A stretch of DNA of 64,000 nucleotides, taken from Rhodobacteraceae bacterium UBA1943 (GTDB taxonomy: Bacteria > Pseudomonadota > Alphaproteobacteria > Rhodobacterales > Rhodobacteraceae). Of this stretch, positions 8,661-16,998 are shown in pieces; within the stretch, counting starts at the first letter, position 1; every line of letters starts with the position of its first letter. The position numbers and the translations under genes are program-made. The DNA is taken from NCBI GenBank assembly GCA_002336845.1, contig DDEX01000011.1, positions 5,675 through 69,674 on the forward strand, given 5' to 3'. The notes under the pieces were generated by a model that saw nothing but the letters and a program-made list of their open reading frames with translations, made no database searches and had not been told where the DNA came from.

Positions 8661-9707
8661 ATGCGTATTGCCTTTTTCGTCAATTCGATCGAAGACGAAA
8701 CTCCGACCTTCACCACCACGGCGCTCGCCATGGCGGCGCTCGCGCGCGGACATGACGTCTGCTATCTGACACCGGGCGACTTCGTGCTCAGGGCCGATGA
8801 CAGCCTCTTCGTGCGCGGCCGTGTGCCGCCCGGCAAACGCTACAAGAAGGCGGAGAGCTATCACGCGGCGCTGCAGGGAGACGAGGCGACCATCGAGACG
8901 ATGGATGTCGCCGAAGTCGATGTCCTTTTCCTGCGAAACGATCCCTCGCTTGATGCCGATGGCCGGCCCTGGGCGGCGCATGTGGGTGCAATGTTCGGCC
9001 GGCTTGCCGCCGCACGCGGAACCCTCGTGGTCAACGATCCCGACGGGCTGTCGCTCGCGCAGAACAAGCTCTATTTCCAGGGTTTTCCCCGCGCCGTGCG
9101 GCCGGAAACACTGATTTCCAAAAGCATCGAGGAAATCCGCGCCTTCATCGAACTTCACAAGGAAGGCGTCATCATGAAGCCGCTGCAAGGCTCCGGCGGC
9201 AAGAACGTCTTCAAGATCGGCTCGCCCGATGAGGCCAACCTCAACCAGATCTTCGAGGCCGTGAGCGGGGAGGGATACCTCATCGCGCAGAACTATCTGT
9301 CCGCCGCGACCGAGGGCGATATCCGCCTGTTCCTGATGAATGGCCGCCCGCTGGAGCGGGATGGAACCTATGCGGCGATCCGCCGGGTGCCGGCAAAGGG
9401 TGAGGTGCGCTCGAACATTCACGCCGCCGGCACGGCCGAGGCAGTCGAGATCACCCCTGAAATCCTTGAAATCGCGGAAATGGTGCGGCCGAAGCTGGTG
9501 GAGGACGGCATGTTCCTTGTCGGCCTCGATATCGTCGGCGACAAGATTCTTGAGATCAACGTCTTCACACCCGGCGGGCTGAATTCGATGCTGGCGCTCT
9601 ATGGCGTCGATTTTTCCGAAAGCGTCATCGCCGCGCTGGAGGCAAAGGTTACCCAGCGCGACGCCTATGCGGGTGCAATCGCCAATCGGATCCTCGCGAC
9701 GCTCTGA
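8661..9707 (+). CDS. GshB-like ATP-grasp ligase of the QEGLA operon
   Basis: ATP-grasp enzyme of 348 residues with glutathione-synthetase-like architecture. An N-terminal pre-ATP-grasp part starts MRIAFFVNSIEDE. The nucleotide-binding lysine lies in KPLQGSGGKNVF (Lys173), and the metal-binding segment EINVFTPGGLNSM is near residue 300. It carries a C-terminal extension relative to GshB. The family joins a carboxylate to an amine at the cost of ATP. A more canonical glutathione synthetase is encoded at 31592-32539, although the two ends of the window may come from different genomes. Operon membership with two hydrolases of amide or peptide bonds argues for a substrate other than gamma-Glu-Cys plus glycine. 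GAGGAGAG lies directly upstream of the ATG at 8661; an in-frame TTG 15 bases earlier is less likely. Confidence 0.85.
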   Translation: MRIAFFVNSIEDETPTFTTTALAMAALARGHDVCYLTPGDFVLRADDSLFVRGRVPPGKRYKKAESYHAALQGDEATIETMDVAEVDVLFLRNDPSLDADGRPWAAHVGAMFGRLAAARGTLVVNDPDGLSLAQNKLYFQGFPRAVRPETLISKSIEEIRAFIELHKEGVIMKPLQGSGGKNVFKIGSPDEANLNQIFEAVSGEGYLIAQNYLSAATEGDIRLFLMNGRPLERDGTYAAIRRVPAKGEVRSNIHAAGTAEAVEITPEILEIAEMVRPKLVEDGMFLVGLDIVGDKILEINVFTPGGLNSMLALYGVDFSESVIAALEAKVTQRDAYAGAIANRILATL

Positions 9708-10016
9708 TCAGATCGGCTTTGTGTTTGCCGCCTTGGCCGTTTTCGCCTTTGCGACGGCCTTGGCGGCGACCGGTTTTTCGGCAGCTGCGGCTTTCTTTTT
9801 CGGCTTTGCCGTTTCGCCGTTCGCGGAAATCTCGATCAGCGGCTTTTTCGCCAATTTGGCCGGCACGGCCTCGGGGGCGAGCGCCACCTTCTCGAACTCG
9901 TCGCGCTCGCGCACGGCCTGCTCCCAATGATCGCCGTCATGACCATGGGAACGGCCGCTTTCCTCCCAGATCGTGTAGGCTCGCTTGCTGATCCATTCCC
10001 TGCGTGCATCCGTCAT
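9708..10016 (-). CDS. DUF2934 protein with Ala/Lys-rich tail
   Basis: Small protein of 102 residues. Its first 40 residues (WISKRAYTIWEESGR... followed by a HWEQA segment) match the DUF2934 pattern seen in rhizobial genomes. The last 40 residues are almost entirely Ala, Lys, Val and Pro, resembling the basic tails of histone-H1-like or nucleoid proteins. Function unknown. It is convergent with the ATP-grasp gene: the two stop codons are adjacent with no spacer. I do not know whether it is functionally tied to the QEGLA operon. Confidence 0.75.
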   Translation of the reverse strand: MTDARREWISKRAYTIWEESGRSHGHDGDHWEQAVRERDEFEKVALAPEAVPAKLAKKPLIEISANGETAKPKKKAAAAEKPVAAKAVAKAKTAKAANTKPI

Positions 10017-10895
10017 CGTGTATCCCCGTTTGAGAGTGAACTGGCGCCGTGCCGGAAGCTGCGGGCAGAAACCGGAACACGGAACTCGCTGGAGGCCCGG
10101 GAACGATCAACCGGCGGGTCCAGATAGGCGAGGCACCTTGCGCTCCGGGCTCGGCCCTTCGAGGAGCAGGTCTGCTTCATGCGATTCGCACGCGAAGCAT
10201 GCGCCCAAAGCCGGGGCGCATCAAGCCAAGGCGCCCGCGACATCCTGTTCCGTGTGCCTCGCGATAAGGAAATCGTCTGCTGGTTGCGGCAAATCGGCGT
10301 AATTTCGCAAAACTTTCCTGCTTCCGGGTGGACAGTGCTCATCGCGCCAACGTATTGTCCCAATGAAAGAATATTCAACCTGGGCGGCGATTTCGAAAGG
10401 CAGGGCGTTTGACGGCAACAAGGCAACAGCATCGACCGGTTCGTCGGGCTCTCGGCCTTCTTTGCACGGCGTTCACCTGCCTGCTGCTGTTGATAACCAC
10501 GCTGCCGGCACCTGCCGCTGCGAGCACCGTAACGAAAGTGCTGCGTTACGGTCCGCAGAAGGCCGCGGGCCATGCGCCTTCCGCCGACGAGCGGGAATGC
10601 CGTAAACGCGCCGCCTCCGGCGCTGCTTCTACCTTTGCCTGGGCCTGCATCGATATCGCGTGCCCGCCGAGGGATTTGGCCGACGGTTCGAATGGCGTTG
10701 GAGCGCTTGCCGTTGCTACGGTTCCAGCTTTCGGAACCGGCACGAGCTGCGTCGAGACGCGTGGGGCACGTGCCCCTCCGACGGTTTTCGCCTGACGGCC
10801 GCATCGATCGCGACATTCGATCCTGCGGCTTTTCCCGATGGTGCCTCACTGGCACTCCAGAGAAGCTCTGACGTTCGAAAGCGACCGACCTAACG
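10017..10895. other. 879-bp weakly coding interval between DUF2934 and the antiporter operon
   Basis: No frame here gives a recognisable protein. The stretch must hold the promoter of the DUF2934 gene (minus strand, left end) and that of the antiporter operon (right end). The only open frame with a plausible export signal is described separately at 10409-10795. I found no tRNA, no repeat and no strong hairpin followed by a T-run. Confidence 0.5.
10409..10795 (+). CDS. Possible small exported protein of unknown function
   Basis: An open frame of 128 residues starting at a TTG. Residues 13-38 form a convincing signal-peptide shape: basic start, a hydrophobic run LLCTAFTCLLLLITTL, then small residues ending in Ala-Ala-Ala-Ser. 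The mature part has four Cys residues but no family I recognise, and its composition (many Ala, Arg, Pro) is close to random high-GC sequence. No good Shine-Dalgarno is visible before the TTG. It may be a real small periplasmic protein, a decayed gene or a chance frame. Confidence 0.3.
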   Translation: MTATRQQHRPVRRALGLLCTAFTCLLLLITTLPAPAAASTVTKVLRYGPQKAAGHAPSADERECRKRAASGAASTFAWACIDIACPPRDLADGSNGVGALAVATVPAFGTGTSCVETRGARAPPTVFA

Positions 10896-13814
10896 ATGAC
10901 AGGCGAAATGATTCTGGTCCTGCTGGTCTGCCTTCCCTTCGCGGGAAGCCTTGCCGCGACCGTTCTCCTGAAGACCGATTCCCGCGTCCTTGCCGCGCGC
11001 ATGTCGGGCGGCGTGACCTTCGTCGCGCTCGTCCTCACGGCGATGCTCTATCCAGCGGTGCGTGATGGCGGCAAGGTACGGCTCGATCTCGAATGGCTGC
11101 CGCAGCTCGGCCTCAACGTCACCCTGCGCATGGATGGCTTCGCCTGGCTCTTCGCCATGCTTGTCACCGGCATCGGTTGCCTCGTCGTGCTTTATGCGCG
11201 TTACTACATGTCCGAAGAGGACCCGGTTCCGCGCTTCTTCTCGTTCCTCCTCGCCTTCATGGGCTCGATGCTCGGCATCGTGCTGTCGGGCAATATCATC
11301 CTGCTGTCGGTATTCTGGGAACTGACCAGCATCTTCTCCTTCCTGCTGATCAGCTACTGGCACCACAATGCCGCCGCGCGTGACGGCGCGCGCATGGCGC
11401 TGACCATCACCGGCATCGGCGGTTTCTGCCTGCTCGCGGGCCTGCTCGTGCTCGGCCATATCGTCGGCAGCTACGATCTCGACGTGGTGCTGGCCTCCGG
11501 AGACCAGATCAAGGCGCACCCGCTTTATCTCACGGCGCTCATGCTTATCCTCATCGGCGCGCTGACCAAGAGCGCGCAGGTGCCGTTCCATTTCTGGTTG
11601 CCCAACGCCATGGCCGCGCCGACGCCGGTTTCGGCCTATCTTCATTCCGCGACCATGGTGAAGGCCGGCGTCTTCCTGCTCGTGCGGTTCTGGCCGGCAC
11701 TGTCGGGCACCTATGAATGGTTCATGCTGGTCGGCATCGCCGGCATCAGCACGCTGATCCTCGGCGCTTATTTCGCCATGTTCCAGCAGGACCTGAAGGG
11801 CCTGCTCGCCTATTCGACGATCAGCCATCTCGGCCTCATCACCACGCTGCTCAGCCTCGGCAGCCCGGTCGCGGCGGTGGCTGCGATCTTCCACATGATG
11901 AACCACGCCACCTTCAAGGCCTCGCTCTTCATGGCCGCCGGCATCATCGACCATGAGACCGGCACCCGCGACATGCGACGATTGAGCGGGTTGCTCAAAT
12001 ACCTGCCGATCACAGGCACGCTCGCCATGGTGGCGAGCGCCGCCATGGCCGGCGTGCCTCTGCTCAACGGCTTCATCTCCAAGGAGATGTTCTTCGCCGA
12101 AGCCGTGGAGACGCATGCAGATTCCGTGCTTGACCGCATCCTGCCCTATGTCGCGACGCTCGCCGGCGCCTTCTCGGTCGCCTATTCGCTGCGCTTCATC
12201 CATATGGTCTTCTTCGGCCCCGAGCCGACGGACCTGCCGAAGCCCAAGCCGCACGAGCCGCCGCACTGGATGCGTTTCCCCATCGAGTTCCTCGTGCTCG
12301 CCTGCCTCGTCGTCGGCATTATCCCAAGCCTGTCGATCGGCCCGTTCCTGCATTCCGCCGTCGTTTCGGTGCTGGGTGATCGAACGCCGGAATACAGCCT
12401 CGCGGTCTGGCATGGCATCAACACGCCGCTGATCATGAGCCTCATCGCGCTCGTCGGCGGCGCGGCGCTTTATTTCGTGATGAAGGACTATCTGGCCAAA
12501 TGCGACGACGGGCCGCCGCTCTTCCGTCATCTCGGCGGCCAGCGTATTTTCGAACGTGTTCTCGTCACCGTCTCCTGGAAATGGGCGCGCTGGCTGGAAA
12601 GCCATCTCGGCACGCGCCATCTCCAGCCGCAGCTTCGCCTCGTCGCGGCGGCGGGGCTTCTGGCCGGCGTCGTACCGCTTTATCTCGCGGGCTTTTCCCC
12701 GAGGCCGCCGACCTTCGGCGCGGTCGATCCGATTTTCGCCGCCGTCTGGTGCATCGGCGCCTTCTGCGCGCTCGGCGCGGCCTATCAGGCGAAGTATCAC
12801 CGGCTCGCCGCGCTGGTGCTTCTCGGCGGCGCGGGTATCACCACCTGCATCACCTTCGTCTGGCTTTCGGCGCCCGACCTTGCCATCACGCAGCTCGTCG
12901 TGGAGGTCGTCACCACCGTTCTGCTTCTGCTCGGCCTGCGCTGGCTGCCGAAGCGTTCGGAAAAGGTCGACAACGCTGTTTCGCTTGCCGCCCGCAGCCG
13001 CCGCTTCCGCGACTTGCTGCTGGCGATTTCCTGCGGTCTCGGCATGTTCGTCTTCTCCTATGCGATCATGACGCAGCCGGTTCCCGATGCCATCGCCAGC
13101 TATTTCCTCGATAAGGCCTATAGCGAGGGCGGCGGCCGCAACGTCGTCAACGTCATCCTCGTCGATTTCCGCGGCTTCGACACGATGGGCGAGATCGCGG
13201 TTCTGGCCATCGTGGCGCTGACGGTCTTCGCGCTGCTGCGCCGCTTCCGCCCGGCGCCCGACAGCATCGAAAAACCCGAACAGCAGCGCATCCAGAACGC
13301 CTATGACGACGCGCGCCCCGAGCGTTCGGAAGGCGATACGGTGCGCGACTATCTGCTCGTGCCCTCGGTCATCATGCAGTGGATGTTCCCCGTTATCGCG
13401 ACCTTCGCGGTCTTCCTGTTCCTGCGCGGTCACGACCTGCCGGGCGGCGGCTTTGCCGCCGGCATCACCATGGCTATTGCCTTCCTGCTGCAATATCTGG
13501 CGGGCGGCGTGCGCTGGGCGGAAGACAGGTTGCGCATCCTGCCGCTCCGCTGGATGGGCTTCGGCCTCATCACGGCGGCGGCGACGGGCATCGGCGCGTG
13601 GCTGCTCGGCTATCCGTTCCTCACCACCTATTCGCAGTACATAGAGGTGCCGCTGATCGGCAAGGTGCCGGCGGCGACCGCGCTGCTCTTCGATCTCGGC
13701 GTCTTCTCGCTCGTCGTCGGCGCGACGGTGCTCATCCTCATCGCGCTTGCCCACCAGTCCATACGCACGCATCGGGTCCGCAGTCTCGAAGCCCAGAAGG
13801 CGGAGGAAACCTGA
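10896..13814 (+). CDS. phaA: Na+(K+)/H+ antiporter subunit A with fused subunit B (PhaAB/MnhA type)
   Basis: Very large membrane protein (972 residues), the main subunit of the Mrp/Mnh/Pha multisubunit monovalent-cation/proton antiporter. Residues 1 to about 500 carry the proton-pumping NADH-dehydrogenase-like domain, with the family segment TKSAQVPFHFWLPNAMAAPTPVSAY. Several more helices and an MrpA C-terminal region follow. The last 150 or so residues (from about PSVIMQWMFPVIATF) correspond to subunit B, which in other bacteria is a separate gene. No separate mnhB is present, which agrees with the fusion. The gene overlaps phaC by one base. Such systems confer Na+/alkali or K+ tolerance; in Sinorhizobium meliloti pha is needed for K+ adaptation and symbiosis. 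Confidence 0.95.
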   Translation: MTGEMILVLLVCLPFAGSLAATVLLKTDSRVLAARMSGGVTFVALVLTAMLYPAVRDGGKVRLDLEWLPQLGLNVTLRMDGFAWLFAMLVTGIGCLVVLYARYYMSEEDPVPRFFSFLLAFMGSMLGIVLSGNIILLSVFWELTSIFSFLLISYWHHNAAARDGARMALTITGIGGFCLLAGLLVLGHIVGSYDLDVVLASGDQIKAHPLYLTALMLILIGALTKSAQVPFHFWLPNAMAAPTPVSAYLHSATMVKAGVFLLVRFWPALSGTYEWFMLVGIAGISTLILGAYFAMFQQDLKGLLAYSTISHLGLITTLLSLGSPVAAVAAIFHMMNHATFKASLFMAAGIIDHETGTRDMRRLSGLLKYLPITGTLAMVASAAMAGVPLLNGFISKEMFFAEAVETHADSVLDRILPYVATLAGAFSVAYSLRFIHMVFFGPEPTDLPKPKPHEPPHWMRFPIEFLVLACLVVGIIPSLSIGPFLHSAVVSVLGDRTPEYSLAVWHGINTPLIMSLIALVGGAALYFVMKDYLAKCDDGPPLFRHLGGQRIFERVLVTVSWKWARWLESHLGTRHLQPQLRLVAAAGLLAGVVPLYLAGFSPRPPTFGAVDPIFAAVWCIGAFCALGAAYQAKYHRLAALVLLGGAGITTCITFVWLSAPDLAITQLVVEVVTTVLLLLGLRWLPKRSEKVDNAVSLAARSRRFRDLLLAISCGLGMFVFSYAIMTQPVPDAIASYFLDKAYSEGGGRNVVNVILVDFRGFDTMGEIAVLAIVALTVFALLRRFRPAPDSIEKPEQQRIQNAYDDARPERSEGDTVRDYLLVPSVIMQWMFPVIATFAVFLFLRGHDLPGGGFAAGITMAIAFLLQYLAGGVRWAEDRLRILPLRWMGFGLITAAATGIGAWLLGYPFLTTYSQYIEVPLIGKVPAATALLFDLGVFSLVVGATVLILIALAHQSIRTHRVRSLEAQKAEET

Positions 13815-14152
13815 TGGAACTCGTTCTTTCAATCGGCATCGGCATCATGACGGGTTCGGGCGTTTGGCTCATCCTGCGTCCGCGCACCTACCAGGTCATC
13901 ATCGGCCTGTCGCTGCTCTCCTATGCGGTCAACCTCTTCATCTTCGGGGTCGGCGGCGTGAAATCCAATGCGGCCCCGCTGCTCGGCGAGGGCGTCGACG
14001 TCTCGACGCTGACCGATCCGGTTCCGCAGGCGCTGGTATTGACCGCCATCGTCATCGGGTTCGCCACGACGGCGCTATTCCTCGTGGTCCTGCTCGCCGC
14101 GCGCGGCCTGACCGGCACGGACCATGTCGACGGCAGGGAGCAGCCGAAATGA
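13814..14152 (+). CDS. phaC: Cation/proton antiporter subunit C (NuoK-like)
   Basis: Three-helix protein of 112 residues resembling NuoK. It starts MELVLSIGIGIMTGSG; the middle has VIIGLSLLSYAVNLFIF, and PQALVLTAIVIGFATTALFLV is the typical MrpC segment. It starts in the TGATG overlap with the A subunit and overlaps the D subunit by four bases, so translation is tightly coupled. Role: structural membrane subunit of the antiporter complex. Confidence 0.94.
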   Translation: MELVLSIGIGIMTGSGVWLILRPRTYQVIIGLSLLSYAVNLFIFGVGGVKSNAAPLLGEGVDVSTLTDPVPQALVLTAIVIGFATTALFLVVLLAARGLTGTDHVDGREQPK

Positions 14153-15780
14153 GCGGCTGGCAGCAACATTTCATCATCGCCCCCATCGTCATCCCGCTCG
14201 TTGCGGGTGCGCTGCTGCTGTTCTTCGACGAACGCCAGCGCGTCGTCAAAGCGATGATCAGTGTCGTCTCGTGCCTGGCGCTCGCCGCCGTCGCCATCCA
14301 CCTTTTACGGCTGGTGAACAGTGGGGATTTCGAGGGCGTCTATCTCCTGGGCAACTGGCCGGCGCCCTTCGGCATCGTGCTCGTCGTCGACCGGCTATCG
14401 GCCTTGATGCTGGTGCTCGCCTCGATCCTCGCCATCCCGGCGCTGGTCTTCGCGCTGGCTCGCTGGCACACCGCCGGCGCGCATTTCCACTCGTTGTTCC
14501 AGTTCCTGCTGATGGGCCTTAACGGCGCGTTCCTGACGGGCGACCTCTTCAATCTCTTCGTCTTCTTCGAAGTGATGCTCGCAGCCTCCTATGGCCTCCT
14601 GATGCACGGTTCGGGTCCCATGCGCGTGAAGGCGGGCCTGCACTATATCGCGGTCAATCTCGCCGCGGCGCTCTGCTTCCTGATCGGCGTCAGCGCCATC
14701 TACGGCTCGGCGGGCACGCTCAACATGGCAGACCTTGCCGTGCGCATCGGCGAGATCGAAGGCGAGCGGCGCATGCTGCTGGAAGCCGGGGCGGCCATTC
14801 TCGGTGTGGTCTTCCTGATCAAGGCCGGCATGTGGCCGCTGAATTTCTGGCTGCCGGGCGCCTATAGCGCGGCGGTCGCTCCCGTCGCCGGCATCTTCGC
14901 GATCATGAGCAAGGTCGGCATCTATGTGATCCTGCGTCTCTCGCTGCTCGTCTTCGGGCAGGGGGAATCGGCCGGGCTCGGGCTTAACGTTCTGCTCTAT
15001 GGCGGCATGGCAACGATCGCCTTTGGCACGATCGGCGTTCTCGCCTCGCAGGCGCTCGGGCGGCTCGCCAGCTATTCGGTGCTCGTTTCCTCGGGCACGC
15101 TGCTGGCCGTGCTCGGCCTCAGCAACGGCGAGGTCACGGCCGGCGCGCTGTTCTACATGGTCAGTTCGACGCTGACGATCGGCGCCTTCTTCATGCTCAT
15201 CGAACTCGTCGAGCGCGGGCAGGATGCCGGCGCCTCGGTTCTCGCCGTCACCATGGAGGCCTATGGCGATGCGGACGAGGAGGAGGAAGAGGTCGAGGTG
15301 GGCGTCACCATGCCGGGGACCATCGCGGTGCTCGGCATCTGCTTTGCCGCCTGCGGCATCCTGCTTTCCGGCCTGCCGCCGCTCTCCGGCTTCGTCGCGA
15401 AATTCGCGATGCTGACGGGCATGATCGGGGTCGGTGCCACGGGCGACGCGCCCATCCCCGCCTCCGTCTGGTGGATCGTCGGCCTGCTCATCCTGTCGGG
15501 CCTTGCCGCGCTGATCTCGATGACCCGCGCCGGCATCCGCACCTTCTGGGCCTCGATGGAAGGGACCGTGCCGCGCGTGCTCGTCATGGAAATGGCGCCG
15601 GTCATGCTTCTGATCGCGCTGACTCTGACGCTCACTGTCAAGGCCGGCCCTGCCATGAGCTACATGGAAGAGACCGTGCGCAACCTGCAGCAGCCTGGCA
15701 CCTATATCGACGCGGTGATCAATGCGCGGCGGGCCGGGGTTGCCGAACCAAGCGGGCCGGATGGCGGGGGAGGGATCTGA
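14149..15780 (+). CDS. phaD: Cation/proton antiporter subunit D (NuoN/L-like)
   Basis: About 543 residues, a polytopic proton-channel subunit related to NuoL/M/N. Family marks are LLMGLNGAFLTGDLFNLFVFFEVMLAASYGLL split over adjacent helices, and IKAGMWPLNFWLPGAYSAA with the conserved Lys in a membrane helix. One cytoplasmic loop at about 15250-15310 contains a run of acidic residues (DADEEEEEVEVG), longer than I expect and possibly specific to this lineage. The start at 14149 overlaps phaC by ATGA; an earlier in-frame opening lies inside phaC and is not needed. Confidence 0.95.
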   Translation: MSGWQQHFIIAPIVIPLVAGALLLFFDERQRVVKAMISVVSCLALAAVAIHLLRLVNSGDFEGVYLLGNWPAPFGIVLVVDRLSALMLVLASILAIPALVFALARWHTAGAHFHSLFQFLLMGLNGAFLTGDLFNLFVFFEVMLAASYGLLMHGSGPMRVKAGLHYIAVNLAAALCFLIGVSAIYGSAGTLNMADLAVRIGEIEGERRMLLEAGAAILGVVFLIKAGMWPLNFWLPGAYSAAVAPVAGIFAIMSKVGIYVILRLSLLVFGQGESAGLGLNVLLYGGMATIAFGTIGVLASQALGRLASYSVLVSSGTLLAVLGLSNGEVTAGALFYMVSSTLTIGAFFMLIELVERGQDAGASVLAVTMEAYGDADEEEEEVEVGVTMPGTIAVLGICFAACGILLSGLPPLSGFVAKFAMLTGMIGVGATGDAPIPASVWWIVGLLILSGLAALISMTRAGIRTFWASMEGTVPRVLVMEMAPVMLLIALTLTLTVKAGPAMSYMEETVRNLQQPGTYIDAVINARRAGVAEPSGPDGGGGI

Positions 15781-15781
15781 C

Positions 15782-16258
15782 ATGCTGCCCTATCCGCTGC
15801 TCAGCGCTTCGCTCGTCATCATGTGGCTGGCCCTCAACGGGTTTTCGCTCGGCCACCTCATTCTCGGCTGCGTCGTCGCGGTCTTCGCCTCCTGGGGTAT
15901 GGCGTCGCTGCGCCCGGCCAAGCCGCGCATGCCGAAATGGTATCTTCTGCCGAAACTCGTCGGCATCGTGCTTTACGATATCGTGCGTTCGAACATTGCC
16001 GTCGCCGCCATCCTCGTGGCGGGGCGCGGACGCCGGTTCCGCTCGGGCTTCGTGACCATCCCACTCGATCTGCAGAACCCGACGGCGCTCGCGGTGCTCG
16101 CCGTCGTGGTCACGAGCACGCCGGGCACTGCCTGGCTGGAATACAATTCATTGAGCCGGACCGTGCTGATCCATGTGCTCGACCTCGTCGACGAGGCGGA
16201 GTGGCAGGCCCTGATCAAGGGGCGCTACGAGGCGCTGCTGATGGAGATTTTCGAATGA
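15782..16258 (+). CDS. phaE: Cation/proton antiporter subunit E
   Basis: 158 residues of the MrpE family. Two N-terminal membrane helices come first. A soluble C-terminal part follows with the family segment TPGTAWLEYNSLSRTVLIHVLDL and an acidic end. It starts one base after the subunit D stop and overlaps subunit F by four bases. MrpE is a specific and required part of Mrp-type antiporters, which supports the annotation of the whole run rather than a complex I relic. Confidence 0.93.
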   Translation: MLPYPLLSASLVIMWLALNGFSLGHLILGCVVAVFASWGMASLRPAKPRMPKWYLLPKLVGIVLYDIVRSNIAVAAILVAGRGRRFRSGFVTIPLDLQNPTALAVLAVVVTSTPGTAWLEYNSLSRTVLIHVLDLVDEAEWQALIKGRYEALLMEIFE

Positions 16259-16536
16259 GCCAGACGATCCTTTCCTGGTCCATGACCTTCGCGCAGATAT
16301 GCCTCGTCATCGCCATGGCGCTGGCGGCCTTGCGCATGTCGCGCGGCCCGCGCGCGCAGGATCGCGTGCTCGCGCTCGATACGCTTTACGTGAACTCCAT
16401 GCTGCTCCTGATGGTCTTCGGCATCCGCACCGGCAAGGTCATCTATTTCGAGGCTTCGCTGGTCATCGGCATGCTGGGCTTTGTCGCGACGGTGGCGCTC
16501 GCCAAATTCCTGATGCGCGGGGAGGTGATCGAATGA
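16255..16536 (+). CDS. phaF: Cation/proton antiporter subunit F
   Basis: 93 residues with three membrane helices, MrpF family. The conserved block is RMSRGPRAQDRVLALDTLYVN after the first helix. Starts and ends in ATGA overlaps with its neighbours. Role: small membrane subunit needed for assembly of the complex. Confidence 0.93.
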   Translation: MSQTILSWSMTFAQICLVIAMALAALRMSRGPRAQDRVLALDTLYVNSMLLLMVFGIRTGKVIYFEASLVIGMLGFVATVALAKFLMRGEVIE

Positions 16537-16931
16537 GCACCATCGAGCATGCGGGCGATCTGCCGGCCTGGGCCGCGCTCGCCGTCTCCTTCTTCCTCGT
16601 TATTGGCGCAAGCCTCGCACTGATCGGCACGATCGGCTTCGTGCGCCTGCCCACCTTCTACGAGCGCATCCACGCGCCGACGCTCGGCACGAGCTGGGGC
16701 ACCGGCGGCATCGTCATGGCTTCGATGATCTTCTTCACGGTGCTCTCGACACGGCCGGTGGTTCACGAAATCCTGATCGGCATTTTCGTGACCGTCACGA
16801 CGCCCGTCACGCTGATGCTGCTCGCCCGCGCGGCGCTGCACAGGGACCGCGCGGAGGGAAACCCCGGTGTTCCAAGAGAAGCGCCCGCACAGGCCGAAGA
16901 AGGAGAGGGCGAAGCCGTCACGGCGGAGTGA
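16533..16931 (+). CDS. phaG: Cation/proton antiporter subunit G
   Basis: 132 residues, MrpG family. Three helices with GTIGFVRLPTFYERIHAPTLG between the first and second, the most conserved block of this subunit. A polar Glu/Ala-rich tail of about 30 residues follows. It is the last gene of the A(B)-C-D-E-F-G operon. A 6-bp GC hairpin (16938-16953) lies right after the stop but is not followed by a T-run, so it is a weak terminator at best. Confidence 0.92.
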   Translation: MSTIEHAGDLPAWAALAVSFFLVIGASLALIGTIGFVRLPTFYERIHAPTLGTSWGTGGIVMASMIFFTVLSTRPVVHEILIGIFVTVTTPVTLMLLARAALHRDRAEGNPGVPREAPAQAEEGEGEAVTAE

Positions 16932-16998
16932 CGCCTGGCGCGAGAATTCGCGCGCGTCGTTCTGGTAATCTTAAGGCTATGCTGCATAACTTTTCATC

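Noticed and set aside
10572..10893. Short plus-strand frames in two other phases before the antiporter gene, considered as a frameshifted continuation of the 10409 protein
   Set aside because: No sequence similarity pattern or conserved motif links them, so a frameshift cannot be argued.
10013..11038. 341-residue minus-strand frame in the weakly coding interval
   Set aside because: Arg/Ser-rich, no recognisable domain, overlaps the start of the antiporter gene and the start of DUF2934.
10890..13832. 980-residue open frame on the minus strand opposite the antiporter A subunit
   Set aside because: It is a high-GC mirror of a real membrane-protein gene: rich in His, Arg, Asp, Glu and Gln, no family features, no ribosome site.
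16938..16953. GC hairpin after the antiporter operon as a terminator
   Set aside because: Six-bp stem without T-run; too weak to list as a terminator on its own.
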